NCBI GenBank assembly: GCA_035626515.1
Contig: DASPNM010000007.1
Coordinates: forward strand, 1-64,000
Length of the DNA stretch: 64,000 nucleotides
From: DASPNM01 sp035626515
GTDB lineage: Bacteria > Bacteroidota > Bacteroidia > Chitinophagales > Chitinophagaceae
Reading direction: 5' to 3'
Made by a program: the position numbers and the translations under genes
Notes under the pieces: model-generated
Told to the model about the DNA's origin: nothing
The model's database searches: none
The model's input: only the letters and a program-made list of their open reading frames with translations
In this document: piece by piece, positions 40,608 through 49,484 of the stretch
Numbering within the stretch: position 1 is the first letter of the stretch
Layout of the letters: each line of letters starts with the position of its first letter

Positions 40608-41250
40608 GATTAAGATAGCGATTGCAGATGATTACAAAGTCTACCGCGACGGGCTAAAAGTCGGACTTTCGTCCGACGACAGCCTGGAAGTGATCGCGGA
40701 AGCAGACAACGGGGAAGACCTGCTGAAGGAATTCGAAAAGCAGCTTCCGGACGTGGTACTGATGGACCTCAAAATGCCAATCATGGACGGTATGGAAACA
40801 ACCAAACTGGTCCGCAAGAATTATCCATCAGTAAAAGTGCTGGTGATCACCATGTACGAGGATGAGAAATTCATCATCCACATGATGGAAAACGGCGCCA
40901 ATGGATACCTGCTCAAGAATGCCGAGCCGGACGAGATCCGCAAGTCCATACACGCCGTGCATGAGAATGGCTACTACTTTAACGACGTAGTCAACAAGGC
41001 ACTCTTGAAAAAGCTGGTGTTGAAAAACAACCTGAAGCCTTCCTTCAACCAGGATATTGAGCTTACGGAGCGCGAGTTGCAGGTGTTGAAACTGATTTGC
41101 GAGGAAAAGACAGCAGCCGAGATCGGCAGGGAAATTTTCCTGAGCCCGCGATCAGTCGAAGGGATCAGGCAGCGGCTCATCGAAAAAGTCGGAGTACGGA
41201 ATACCGCCGGCCTCGTCATGTTCGCGGCTAAGAACGGGATCGTGGACTAA
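40600..41250 (+). CDS. NarL/FixJ-type response regulator
   Basis: A 216-residue regulator. The receiver has the acidic pair at 10-11, phosphoacceptor D56 (VVLMDLKMP) and the lysine in YLLKN (near 105). A LuxR-type helix-turn-helix occupies about 150-205 (LTERELQVLKLI, then AEIGREIFLSPRSVEGIRQRL). It overlaps the kinase gene and is its partner. NarL-family dimers bind short inverted repeats, so the 16-bp near-palindromes at 38257-38327 and 39702 are natural candidate targets. Confidence 0.94.
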   Translation: MSKIKIAIADDYKVYRDGLKVGLSSDDSLEVIAEADNGEDLLKEFEKQLPDVVLMDLKMPIMDGMETTKLVRKNYPSVKVLVITMYEDEKFIIHMMENGANGYLLKNAEPDEIRKSIHAVHENGYYFNDVVNKALLKKLVLKNNLKPSFNQDIELTERELQVLKLICEEKTAAEIGREIFLSPRSVEGIRQRLIEKVGVRNTAGLVMFAAKNGIVD

Positions 41251-41395
41251 CCGCCAGACCGCAAACGGGGCGCCGGCTATGCTGCTCTACGGACTTTCCC
41301 GATTTTCCTGACCTTGCCATTCTTCGACAAGCTCAGGATGACAGGAAGCAAATCACTTCTGTCATCTTCCGTCTTCTGTCTTCTGACTTTCCACT
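41251..41395. repeat. Low-complexity spacer of the word-like type
   Basis: This gene-free spacer contains TTCGACAAGCTCAGGATGAC (41325-41344), which resembles a repeat I have seen widely dispersed in bacterial genomes, followed by iterated pyrimidine-rich words (CTTCCGTCTTCTGTCTTCTG and ACTTTCC variants). The word GACTTTCCCGA near 41286 recurs at about 51410. Confidence 0.55.
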
Positions 41396-42349
41396 TTACT
41401 GACTTCTCCGCCGCAGATTTTCTATCATATCCTGCGTCATCGCCGCCAGGTCGAATTCTTCCTTCCATCCCCAGTCGATTCTCGCTACGGAATCGTCAAT
41501 GCTTTGCGGCCAGCTCTCGGCAATAGACTGCCTGTAGTCCGGTTTGTACATCACACGAAAACCAGGAACGCGTTTTTCAATTTCCGTCGCGATCTCCCGC
41601 GGCGAAAAGCTCATGGCGGAAAGATTGTAGGAAGTCCGGATGGATATCTTTTCAGCAGGCGCTTCCATCAGCTCAATGGTGCCCCGGATGGCATCCGGCA
41701 TGTACATCATAGGGAGATACGTGTCCTCCTTCAGGAAACATTCATACTTGCCATTTTCCAGCGCGGCATGAAATATTTCCACGGCGTAATCGGTCGTGCC
41801 GCCCCCCGGCGCTGACTTGTAGCTGATCAACCCGGGGTAACGTATGCTGCGCACGTCGATACCGAAGCGATGGTGGTAATAATTGCACCAGAATTCCCCG
41901 GCGTACTTGCTGATCCCGTAGACGGTAGTGGGTTCGATAATGGTATGCTGCGGACATTCCCGCTTTGGAGAGGTGGGACCAAATACTGCTATCGAGGAAG
42001 GCCAGTACACCTTGCGCAGCTTCTCCTCCCGCGCAATTTCGAGCACGTGAAGCAGCCCCTGCATGTTCAGATTCCACGCGAGCGAGGGATTTTTTTCTCC
42101 CGTGGCCGAAAGGATCGCCGCGAGCAGGTAAATTTGAGTGATACCCTGCCGGTTCACCTGCACATGCAGCAGTTCGCGGTTCATAACGTCGAGGCTGACG
42201 TAAGGGCCGGATCCTCGAAGCAATTCATTTTCCTCGCGCAGGTCCGAAGCGACCACGTTCGCATTTCCATAAATTTTTCGCAGCGCAAGCGTAAGCTCCA
42301 CCCCAATTTGTCCGGATGCTCCGATCACCAGAATTTTGTCCCGGGCCAT
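41396..42349 (-). CDS. NAD-dependent epimerase/dehydratase, SDR-type threonine-3-dehydrogenase-like
   Basis: A 317-residue extended SDR. GASGQIG (10-16) is the NAD motif, PSSIAVFG (about 117-124) carries the catalytic Ser, and YGISK (about 143-147) is the Tyr-Lys pair. The overall pattern resembles SDR-type L-threonine 3-dehydrogenases, which oxidise threonine to 2-amino-3-ketobutyrate. A role on a nucleotide sugar is an alternative, because it is the last gene of the Kdo operon, 3 bases after kdsB. No kbl gene is present in the window. Confidence 0.8.
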   Translation of the reverse strand: MARDKILVIGASGQIGVELTLALRKIYGNANVVASDLREENELLRGSGPYVSLDVMNRELLHVQVNRQGITQIYLLAAILSATGEKNPSLAWNLNMQGLLHVLEIAREEKLRKVYWPSSIAVFGPTSPKRECPQHTIIEPTTVYGISKYAGEFWCNYYHHRFGIDVRSIRYPGLISYKSAPGGGTTDYAVEIFHAALENGKYECFLKEDTYLPMMYMPDAIRGTIELMEAPAEKISIRTSYNLSAMSFSPREIATEIEKRVPGFRVMYKPDYRQSIAESWPQSIDDSVARIDWGWKEEFDLAAMTQDMIENLRRRSQ

Positions 42350-42352
42350 AAT

Positions 42353-43093
42353 TTATTCTTTCCTGAGCCTCTCGATGACAGGGGCAACATCCTCGGGAGT
42401 GTCGACCGAGAGGCTTTGAAAATTTGTAATGATACATTTTATTTTAAAACCGTGCTGGAGCCAGCGAAGCTGTTCCAGCGACTCGGCTTTTTCGAGCGAT
42501 GAGGCAGGCAGGCGAACGATTTTTTCCAGAACGTCGCTGCGGTAAGCATACATGCCCGCATGCCTGAAAAAATTGTAATGACGGGGCCATTCCTCGTGGG
42601 AAACGTTTCGGATATGGGGAATTGCGCTTCTGCTGAAATAAAGCGCTTCCATGCGCGCATTCAGAATCACTTTTACGACGGATGGCTGAAAGAGCGCCTG
42701 CGGATCAGTGAGCTTCATGATCTGCGTGGCGAGCTCGATCTTTCCATCGAGCACTGCAGCCAGTTCATCGATCTGCTCCGCCGCTACGAGCGGCTCGTCG
42801 CCCTGGATGTTGATCACATAGTCAAATGGCTCGTTGATCTGCTGAAATGCTTCGTGGCAACGCTCGGTTCCGCTCGCATGGTCGCCGCTGGTCATCACAG
42901 CATGGCCTCCGAAAGAAGTTACGTGGTCGAAGATCTTCCTGTCGTCAGTGGCCACCACGAGTTTCTTGATCAGCTTCGACCGCGAAGCGCGCTCGTACAC
43001 ACGCCGGATCATTGTTTTTCCCAACAGGTCGACCAGCGGCTTGCCGGGAAAACGCGTGGAAGCGTAACGCGCCGGTATGATGCCCAGGATCAT
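42353..43093 (-). CDS. kdsB: 3-deoxy-manno-octulosonate cytidylyltransferase
   Basis: A 246-residue CMP-Kdo synthetase that activates Kdo with CTP before lipid A glycosylation. The N-terminal nucleotide loop IPARYASTRFPGKPL (6-20) is diagnostic, and NIQGDEPL (about 93-100) carries the metal Asp. Length is normal. It overlaps the phosphatase gene upstream by 4 bases (start inside its end), showing a tight operon. Confidence 0.96.
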   Translation of the reverse strand: MILGIIPARYASTRFPGKPLVDLLGKTMIRRVYERASRSKLIKKLVVATDDRKIFDHVTSFGGHAVMTSGDHASGTERCHEAFQQINEPFDYVINIQGDEPLVAAEQIDELAAVLDGKIELATQIMKLTDPQALFQPSVVKVILNARMEALYFSRSAIPHIRNVSHEEWPRHYNFFRHAGMYAYRSDVLEKIVRLPASSLEKAESLEQLRWLQHGFKIKCIITNFQSLSVDTPEDVAPVIERLRKE

Positions 43094-43770
43094 GGCTGGG
43101 GAAGATCTTTTTCAGAATACTGTTGCAACAGGGTTGCATTGCGCAATCGCAGGTAGGCCTGGTACTCGTCCGAATTCCCGATGCGGTGTGTGAGCACGTC
43201 GTTGAAGTTGCCGTTCAGGGTCATCAGCAGTTCGGATCCTTCCCTCACGGCGTGTTGGAGTCCATCTGTGGCCGTGCAGTAATCGGCGAGCATCTTTCGA
43301 ACCACAAACCGTCGCGTCATGGCGCTCGCCTGCTGCGTAACAAGAATGCGCAGCCCGCAAACCGAAGCAACTGCCAGGTCGAGGACATCGTCGAAAAAGA
43401 AGGCCACTTCAGCGGGTTCGAGCGAATACGCGGTACAAAAATGCTGCAGCGCTTCGATCTTGTTTCTCGTATGGTAAAGCGCATGAAAATGTTCGCGGGC
43501 AGCGAAGAACGCAGCCGCGTGGTTATTCTCCCCGGAAATTACCGCCACCGGTGGATTATGTTGATAAAGCAGGTACTGGCTGAACCGAAGGAGGTTTGTG
43601 CCCATCGAATCGATTTCCGAAAACGAGCTGGATCCCGATTCGGTCTTGTGGCCGTTATTAAAGACCCCGTCCCAGTCGAAGATGAACGCCCGGATCCGCT
43701 GCATCTTTTTCTTCATCGAAGCGGGCTCGGCGACAAAATTCCCGGGAAATAAATTTTCGATCTTTTTCAT
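43090..43770 (-). CDS. kdsC: HAD phosphatase, likely Kdo-8-phosphate phosphatase
   Basis: A 226-residue HAD enzyme. Motif I is FDWDGVF (D32 nucleophile, D34), DSMGTNLL (about 54-61) is typical of KdsC-type C0 HADs, VISGENNH (about 78-85) is motif II, a lysine follows near 103, and the acidic pair FFFDDVLD (about 123-130) is motif IV. The position between kdsA and kdsB supports dephosphorylation of Kdo-8-phosphate. It is longer than typical KdsC (about 175 residues): about 25 extra residues at the N-terminus and a helical C-terminal extension. An ATG at 43716 is an alternative start. Confidence 0.8.
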   Translation of the reverse strand: MKKIENLFPGNFVAEPASMKKKMQRIRAFIFDWDGVFNNGHKTESGSSSFSEIDSMGTNLLRFSQYLLYQHNPPVAVISGENNHAAAFFAAREHFHALYHTRNKIEALQHFCTAYSLEPAEVAFFFDDVLDLAVASVCGLRILVTQQASAMTRRFVVRKMLADYCTATDGLQHAVREGSELLMTLNGNFNDVLTHRIGNSDEYQAYLRLRNATLLQQYSEKDLPQP

Positions 43771-43774
43771 TCAG

Positions 43775-44797
43775 TTAAAGCACAAGATCTACCCCAATGT
43801 TTTGGATATCGAGCATGCCGGCCGGCTTCCCGTTTTCCATTACCAGCAGCGTATCTACCTGGTACTGCCGGAAAAGTGATACCGCCTCGTTGAGAAGGGC
43901 ATTGATGTCCACGGAGATCGGCTTTCCGTAGTGCAGCTCGCTCAGTTTCTTGTCCAGGATGTGTTCCCCTTCATTTTGCAACAAGCGCCGCAGGTCCCCG
44001 TCCGTAAAAATTCCTTTCAGGCTGCCGTCCGGGTTCACCACGGTAATGGCTCCAAACCCGAAAGCGCTCATCTTTACGATCGCGTCTTTGAGCGGGGTGT
44101 TTTCAGAAACAACAGGATTGACATCCGTCATCACGTCGCGCACCCGAACCGTCATGAGCCGCGTATCACGCACGAACTGGCTGGTGCCGAGAGTGGTGAA
44201 ATTATTCTCGGTCAGTGATTTCAGGACTTTAAGCGGAAGCGTAATGGTGTGCACTCCGAGATTGATCGCGTTTCGCACGTGCTCGTTATGTCGCACCGAG
44301 CTGAACATCACTTTCGTGTTGTAACCGTAATGCTCTACGGCCCGGACACACTGCGCAACAAGGTCAAGGGCATCGTGTCCCTGGTCCTGCAAACGCCCTA
44401 CGAGCGGGCAAACATAATTTGCTCCCGCATGCATGGCCATGTACGCCTGCTGCAACGTGTACACCAGATGTACATTCACCAGCAAGCCTTCGCGGCGCAG
44501 CAGGTGGCAGGCGCGAACGCCTTCGAGCGAAACCGGGATCTTGAAGACGGTCCGCTGCGGGTCGAGGCCAAGGTCCAATTGCCGGCGGGCCTCACTCACT
44601 ACTTCGTCCGCGTTGTTGCCCAACGCTTCGATCTGCAGCACCGGGACCATCTTCGAAAGCCGCACGATGGTGGCGTCAATATCGGTGATGCCTTCGCGCT
44701 GCATGAATGTGGGGGTGGTGGTGAGACCGTCCAGAAATCCCAGCTGAAAGCCTTCTTCAATTTCCCTGAGATTGGCCGAGTCGAGATACAATTCCAT
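43775..44797 (-). CDS. Fructose-6-phosphate-aldolase/transaldolase-like domain fused to a CBS pair
   Basis: A 340-residue fusion in the Kdo operon. Residues 1-210 are a small transaldolase/FSA-type TIM barrel: D6 in YLDSAN, TTTPT (26-30), Schiff-base lysine K86 in VFKIPVS, and YVCPLVGRLQDQG (about 128-140). Residues about 215-340 are two CBS domains. The first begins VRDVMTDVNPVV and contains KGIFTDGDLRRLLQ, the hallmark of the CBS pair in arabinose-5-phosphate isomerase KdsD. The SIS isomerase domain of KdsD is missing. Gene order suggests that it supplies or regulates arabinose-5-phosphate. It lies 31 bases after kdsA and 4 before kdsC. Confidence 0.9.
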   Translation of the reverse strand: MELYLDSANLREIEEGFQLGFLDGLTTTPTFMQREGITDIDATIVRLSKMVPVLQIEALGNNADEVVSEARRQLDLGLDPQRTVFKIPVSLEGVRACHLLRREGLLVNVHLVYTLQQAYMAMHAGANYVCPLVGRLQDQGHDALDLVAQCVRAVEHYGYNTKVMFSSVRHNEHVRNAINLGVHTITLPLKVLKSLTENNFTTLGTSQFVRDTRLMTVRVRDVMTDVNPVVSENTPLKDAIVKMSAFGFGAITVVNPDGSLKGIFTDGDLRRLLQNEGEHILDKKLSELHYGKPISVDINALLNEAVSLFRQYQVDTLLVMENGKPAGMLDIQNIGVDLVL

Positions 44798-44828
44798 AAA
44801 CAGTTGTTTTTTGACGCCGATCTTTCGA

Positions 44829-45680
44829 TCAGGCCGGCACTTGCTGCCGCTTCCGGTATGTCAATTCCACGGCGTGCAGTTCGAGCAGCGGTTTCATAAA
44901 TTCTTCCAGGTCGTAAACGCAAAGCTGGCTCGCAGCATCGCAGAGTGCTTTTTCGGGTTCAGGATGTGTTTCGATGAATACTCCGTCCACACCTGCGGCC
45001 ACGCCGGCGCGGCTCAGCACGGGCAAAAATTCGCGGCTGCCCCCGCGCGCTTCCGAGCTCGGGATCCCATAACGGCGAATGGAATGCGTGATGTCAAAGA
45101 CAACCGGGTAGCCGAGGCGTGACAGCTGGTGGAAACTGCGCGGATCCACCACGAGGTCGTTATAGCCCATCGTAAAACCGCGTTCCGTAAGAATAATATT
45201 CCTGTTTCCGGATTCCTCGCATTTCCGCACGGGATGGATCATGTTCGCGGGATCGAGAAACTGGCCGTGCTTGATGTTAATCGCTTTTCCGGTAACTGCC
45301 GCTGCCACCATCAGGCCGGACTGCATGCAGAGATACGCCGGGATCTGGATCACATCAACTACCTGGCCCGCAGCTTCTGCGTGGTCCGGGTAATGGATAT
45401 CGGTAAGTATGGGAAAACCAAATTCCTCCCGAATTCTCGCGAGCACGGCAAGTCCCCGGTCGAGCCCGGGGCCCTGGTAATATTCCAAACTGCTGCGATT
45501 GTCCTTAAGAAAGGAAGACTTGAAGATGACCGGCAGACGGAGCCGGTCGCTCACTTCGCGGAGCTGCTCGGCTGTGCGCAACATAACGGATTCCTCCTCG
45601 ATCACGCAGGGACCCGAGATCAGAAACAGCGGATCGTCTCCGCAGACGACATTCCCCACCTTCACCTTGTGAATGCTCAT
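44829..45680 (-). CDS. kdsA: 3-deoxy-8-phosphooctulonate synthase
   Basis: A 283-residue KdsA that condenses PEP with arabinose-5-phosphate to give Kdo-8-phosphate. FKSSFLKDNRSS (about 53-64), IPAYLCMQ, the GQFLDP loop, and ETHPEPEKALCDA near the C-terminus are canonical. The cysteine in ISGPCVIEE (C25) matches the metal ligand of the metal-dependent class, where the E. coli enzyme has Asn. It is the first gene of the five-gene Kdo operon. A near -7 match (TTATTTTG) lies about 18 bases upstream of the start. Confidence 0.96.
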   Translation of the reverse strand: MSIHKVKVGNVVCGDDPLFLISGPCVIEEESVMLRTAEQLREVSDRLRLPVIFKSSFLKDNRSSLEYYQGPGLDRGLAVLARIREEFGFPILTDIHYPDHAEAAGQVVDVIQIPAYLCMQSGLMVAAAVTGKAINIKHGQFLDPANMIHPVRKCEESGNRNIILTERGFTMGYNDLVVDPRSFHQLSRLGYPVVFDITHSIRRYGIPSSEARGGSREFLPVLSRAGVAAGVDGVFIETHPEPEKALCDAASQLCVYDLEEFMKPLLELHAVELTYRKRQQVPA

Positions 45681-45733
45681 GAATGCAGCAATAAGGCTGC
45701 AAAATAAATGATTAATAGCTAATGAGTGGGTCT

Positions 45734-46381
45734 TTACCGCAGGTCCACTTCTTCCACGCCCGGGTACTTGCTCTTGTCGAAAACGAATTGGCTGTCGTTC
45801 ATGGGCACGTTCGTCTTCAGGCTGCTCACCGTGTAGCTGTAACGGTTGCCGGCTTTTTCGAGCACGCGCGTGCTGTAGATCGTTTTTCCTGCCTTATCCA
45901 CAAGGACATAGACTTTGTGAAAGTTGCGGGTTTTATCTACCGGGGTCATCTCTATCTCCTGGATGGTTTTGCCGCCGATCTTTTTCTCGCCGTTGAGAAC
46001 GTAGAGAAAATCTTTATCGTAAAAATTGGTGAATAGCTTCTGGGGAGTGATCATGCCGCTGGAACCGTCCAACCGGCTGATCGTAACCTCGTTCGCAGCT
46101 TTGTCGTAATTCCAGACTGTGGTCCCGTTCGAGAAAATTTGCTGACCGCCAAAATTTACCCGGTAGCGTGTTCCTTTCATCAGAATCATGCCTTTTTGCG
46201 AGGAAAGGACCTTACCGGCGGCATTCTCAACGGTGTAAACAAAGTTCGCCTGTACGCTCTTAAAGGTTTTGAACCGCGCACTTACTGCGTCCAGTATTTT
46301 CTTGGCGTCCGGATCGCTTTTTTGCGCGAGGGCGAAGACAGAAGCGATAAGCAGGGGAAGTCCTATGTACAGTTTTTTCAT
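45734..46381 (-). CDS. lolA: Outer-membrane lipoprotein carrier protein LolA
   Basis: A 215-residue LolA family protein, the periplasmic shuttle that carries lipoproteins from LolCDE to the outer membrane. A signal peptide (1-19) precedes DPDAKKILDAVSARFKTFKSVQANFVYTV, the usual opening (shown abbreviated). The body is an antiparallel sheet with NYDKAANEVTISRLD and the TNFYDKDF helix. It stands between ftsK and the Kdo operon and has its own promoter. Confidence 0.88.
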   Translation of the reverse strand: MKKLYIGLPLLIASVFALAQKSDPDAKKILDAVSARFKTFKSVQANFVYTVENAAGKVLSSQKGMILMKGTRYRVNFGGQQIFSNGTTVWNYDKAANEVTISRLDGSSGMITPQKLFTNFYDKDFLYVLNGEKKIGGKTIQEIEMTPVDKTRNFHKVYVLVDKAGKTIYSTRVLEKAGNRYSYTVSSLKTNVPMNDSQFVFDKSKYPGVEEVDLR

Positions 46382-46418
46382 TCCAGGTCTCTTTTGATTC
46401 AGCCAGCGGAAAGGCCGG

Positions 46419-46426
46419 CAAAGATA
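46419..46426 (-). promoter_or_regulatory. Promoter of lolA
   Basis: The minus strand reads TATCTTTG, an exact -7 element, with a TTG 22 bases further upstream; the lolA start is 38 bases downstream. Confidence 0.65.
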
Positions 46427-46518
46427 TTAATTTGACGTCTTGAGCCGGCAATCATTGTACCGCGACGTGGTTTCTCGGGTTTCTTAACCTATTTTTTAAA
46501 TATGATACGAATCGGTGA

Positions 46519-49053
46519 TCAGTTGCCCAGGTGGGAAAGATGTTGCTCGAGCTCGAGTTCCGTTTTGATCAGCACATCCCGCGCGCGGCTGCCCTGGTTC
46601 GGTCCGACGATTCCCGCCGCCTCGAGCTGGTCCATGAGTCGCCCCGCCCGGTTGTATCCGAGCTTCATGCGGCGCTGCAGCAGGGAAGTGGAGCCGATCT
46701 GGTTCTGCACAATCAGCCGGGCCGCATCTTCAAAAAGCGAATCGCGGTCGGCGAGGTCGAAATCTTTTCCTTCGAGCTCGGCTTCGTCTACATATTCCGG
46801 CAACAGGAAGGCCTGCGGATAGCCACGCTGATCGCCGATGTAATCCACGACGCGTTCAACTTCTGGTGTGTCCACGAAAGCACACTGCACGCGGGTAATT
46901 TCACCGTGATGCGAAATAAGCATATCCCCTTTCCCGATCAGCTGGTCCGCGCCTCCTGTATCCAGGATGGTGCGGGAGTCGATCTTCGAGGTGACCTTGA
47001 ACGCGATCCTGCACGGGAAGTTTGCCTTGATGGTACCGGTGATGATATTTACCGAAGGTCTTTGCGTGGCAATGATGAGATGGATGCCTACCGCACGCGC
47101 GAGCTGTGCGAGCCGTGCGATCGGCATTTCGATTTCCTTTCCGGCAGTCATGATGAGGTCTGCGAATTCATCGATTACGAGCACGATGAAGGGCAGGTAC
47201 TGGTGCCCCTTTTGCGGATTCAGCTTGCGGCTGACAAATTTTTCGTTGTACTCTTTAATATTCCGCGCACCCGCTTCCTTGAGCAGATCGTACCGGTTAT
47301 CCATCTCGATACACAACGCGTTCAACGTGTGTACCACCTTGCGCGTATCGGTGATGATGGCTTCTTCCTCGCCGGGAAGCTTCGCGAGAAAATGCCTTTC
47401 AATCTTTCGATAGAGGCTCAGCTCGACTTTTTTCGGATCAATCAAAACGAACTTCAGCTGCGAAGGATGCTTCTTATACAGCAGGGAAACAAGAATGGCG
47501 TTCACTCCTACCGATTTCCCCTGGCCTGTTGCGCCGGCCATCAGCAAATGCGGCATTCCCGTCAGGTCAACGATGAAATTATCGTTATCAATCTTCTTCC
47601 CCAGTGCGATCGGCAGGCTGTAATTGTTGTGCTGGAATTTTTCGGACGAAAGCAGGGTCTTCATGCTCACCACCGTCTTCCGCACGTTCGGCACCTCGAT
47701 ACCGATGGTGCCTTTTCCCGGGATCGGGGCAATAATCCGGATTCCCAGTGCAGCCAGGCTAAGCGCGATATCATCTTCGAGGTTTTTAATCCGCGAAATC
47801 CGCACTCCCGGCGAGGGCACAATCTCGTAAAGCGTTACTGTAGGGCCCACGGTGGCGCTGATCTTCTCGATCCTGATGTCGTAATTGCGCAACGTCCCGA
47901 TGATCTGATTTTTATTATTCTCAAGCTCATTAGGATCCTGGATGATCTTTTCGCTGCCGTGCGTATCGAGCAGGTTCAGCGTAGGATATTTATAATCGCG
48001 CAAATCGAGCGTGGGCTCATAAGGGGGGAGATTCTCATAGCTTTTTTCCTCTCCAACGTCGGAGGTCTTTATTTCCAGTTCGAGATCGCTCACCGGTACA
48101 ACGCGGGTTGTTACTTCCGGTTCCTGTCCGGGTTGCTCGGCTTCCAGGCCATTCGTTTCGTGCTCGTGCAGGATCTCACTCACGATCTCCTTTTCCGGTG
48201 AAACTTCCTCGCCGTTCAGGTCCGGTTGCGCTTCCTCTTTTTCTACAATAGTGAGTTCGGGCATTCGCTCGGACCGGTTTGTTTCTACGTTTAAAACAAC
48301 TGGTTCGGTCGACGACTTCAGCTGGTTGCCGCTAAGCTGACGCGCGTAGGCTTCGTTGAGCGTTTCGCCGATGGCCACGGCAAATTCGGGCTCGGAAGTT
48401 TCGGGCACCGCCGGTTTTTTCGCAGGCAACTCAAACGACGGGTTGAATTGCCAGATGACATAAGCCAGGCCAAGCACGACCAGCACGGCTGCGGTTCCTA
48501 CCATCCCGAGCGCATCCACCAGCCAGCTGTTGATCATTGCTCCCACTCCCCCGCCAAAGCGGAAATCATTGCTCAGGAAAACGAAGGACAGCGCGACGGA
48601 AAGGACGACGAGCCCTACTGTGACATATTTCAAATTCTTCCAGATGGAATACACGCGCCTGGCGAAGAGCAGGTTTACGCCGATCACGAAAAAGAATGTA
48701 CAAATCAGGAAGGACGCAAGGCCAAACCCCTTATAGATGAAAAAATGCGACACCAGTGCCCCCAGCTTACCCAGCAGGTTGTTTACGCGCACGTTGTTGT
48801 CCAGGAGAATGGAGAAGCCGCCTCGAAATACCTTATCCTGGTCCTGCTTCCAGGTAAAGAGATAGGAAATAAAACAGATCAGCAGGAATACAGAAACCAG
48901 CAGCGATACCGCACCAGCGATCTTCCAGGTGCGCGGGTCTTTTGCGATCGCCCGCACACTGATTTTCTCTTCCTTTTCCTGCGGGAGGCCTCGGGACCGG
49001 GACTTGGACGGATTCTTCTTAGGTTTTGATTTAGGATTCAGCTTGTTAGCCAT
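46519..49053 (-). CDS. ftsK: DNA translocase FtsK
   Basis: An 844-residue FtsK/SpoIIIE. The N-terminus is basic, followed by four transmembrane helices (about 48-70, 92-112, 122-142 and 156-176), an acidic linker (about 195-330), the RecA-like motor with Walker A GATGQGKSVGV (about 508-518) and Walker B VLVIDEFADL (about 632-641), and the DNA-reading winged gamma domain at the C-terminus (from about 770). It pumps chromosomes through the division septum. I chose the ATG at 49053 (MANKLNPK); an in-frame start 27 bases upstream would lie across a -7 promoter element. DUF423 and aroK lie upstream. Confidence 0.96.
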   Translation of the reverse strand: MANKLNPKSKPKKNPSKSRSRGLPQEKEEKISVRAIAKDPRTWKIAGAVSLLVSVFLLICFISYLFTWKQDQDKVFRGGFSILLDNNVRVNNLLGKLGALVSHFFIYKGFGLASFLICTFFFVIGVNLLFARRVYSIWKNLKYVTVGLVVLSVALSFVFLSNDFRFGGGVGAMINSWLVDALGMVGTAAVLVVLGLAYVIWQFNPSFELPAKKPAVPETSEPEFAVAIGETLNEAYARQLSGNQLKSSTEPVVLNVETNRSERMPELTIVEKEEAQPDLNGEEVSPEKEIVSEILHEHETNGLEAEQPGQEPEVTTRVVPVSDLELEIKTSDVGEEKSYENLPPYEPTLDLRDYKYPTLNLLDTHGSEKIIQDPNELENNKNQIIGTLRNYDIRIEKISATVGPTVTLYEIVPSPGVRISRIKNLEDDIALSLAALGIRIIAPIPGKGTIGIEVPNVRKTVVSMKTLLSSEKFQHNNYSLPIALGKKIDNDNFIVDLTGMPHLLMAGATGQGKSVGVNAILVSLLYKKHPSQLKFVLIDPKKVELSLYRKIERHFLAKLPGEEEAIITDTRKVVHTLNALCIEMDNRYDLLKEAGARNIKEYNEKFVSRKLNPQKGHQYLPFIVLVIDEFADLIMTAGKEIEMPIARLAQLARAVGIHLIIATQRPSVNIITGTIKANFPCRIAFKVTSKIDSRTILDTGGADQLIGKGDMLISHHGEITRVQCAFVDTPEVERVVDYIGDQRGYPQAFLLPEYVDEAELEGKDFDLADRDSLFEDAARLIVQNQIGSTSLLQRRMKLGYNRAGRLMDQLEAAGIVGPNQGSRARDVLIKTELELEQHLSHLGN

Positions 49054-49059
49054 TCCATA

Positions 49060-49067
49060 CAAAGATA
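49060..49067 (-). promoter_or_regulatory. -7 element immediately before ftsK
   Basis: The minus strand reads TATCTTTG, ending 6 bases before the ATG at 49053. If active it gives a nearly leaderless ftsK transcript. Confidence 0.45.
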
Positions 49068-49082
49068 AATATTTATCCAAGC

Positions 49083-49484
49083 CTATTCACTCCGCTTCAG
49101 CCACAGAAAAGAGACAAGCAGTGATACCCATCCTGCGATGAAGAAGATCCCGCCGGCGGGAGTGAGAAGGGCAAGCGCAGTGGGTATGTCACAGCCGTTC
49201 ATTTTAAGGATCGTAATCGCGTAAAGCGAACCGGAGAACAGCAGAACGCCCGCAACAAAGCAGATTGCTGCCGAACGCAAAAACCTGGTGGTCTGGCGCA
49301 GCAACAGAACGCCGACGGCGAGCAGGGCAAGGGCGTGATACATCTGGTATTGCACCGCCGTTTGAAACGAGCGGTGAATGACCTCGTCACCGGTCATTCT
49401 CTGAAGGCGGTGCGCGCCAAAAGCCCCGAGGGCAACAGCAAATCCGCCAAGCAGCGCACCAAGAACAAGGCTGAATTTAGGCAT
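49083..49484 (-). CDS. DUF423 membrane protein
   Basis: A 133-residue inner-membrane protein with four predicted helices. GALLGGFAVALGAFGAHRL (9-27) is the DUF423 signature, and later helices contain small-residue-rich spans such as GVLLFSGSLYAI. The function of the family is unknown. I chose the ATG at 49484; the frame upstream runs inside aroK and is not conserved. The first 8 bases overlap the end of aroK, so the genes are coupled, and ftsK follows 29 bases after the stop. Confidence 0.88.
   Translation of the reverse strand: MPKFSLVLGALLGGFAVALGAFGAHRLQRMTGDEVIHRSFQTAVQYQMYHALALLAVGVLLLRQTTRFLRSAAICFVAGVLLFSGSLYAITILKMNGCDIPTALALLTPAGGIFFIAGWVSLLVSFLWLKRSE

Noticed and set aside
41396..42349. 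Calling the SDR gene a UDP-glucose 4-epimerase
   Set aside because: Its pattern is closer to SDR-type threonine dehydrogenases, though the Kdo context leaves the substrate open.
46531..48201. A 556-codon open frame antisense to ftsK
   Set aside because: It is a shadow of a GC-rich conserved gene with Walker motifs on the other strand.
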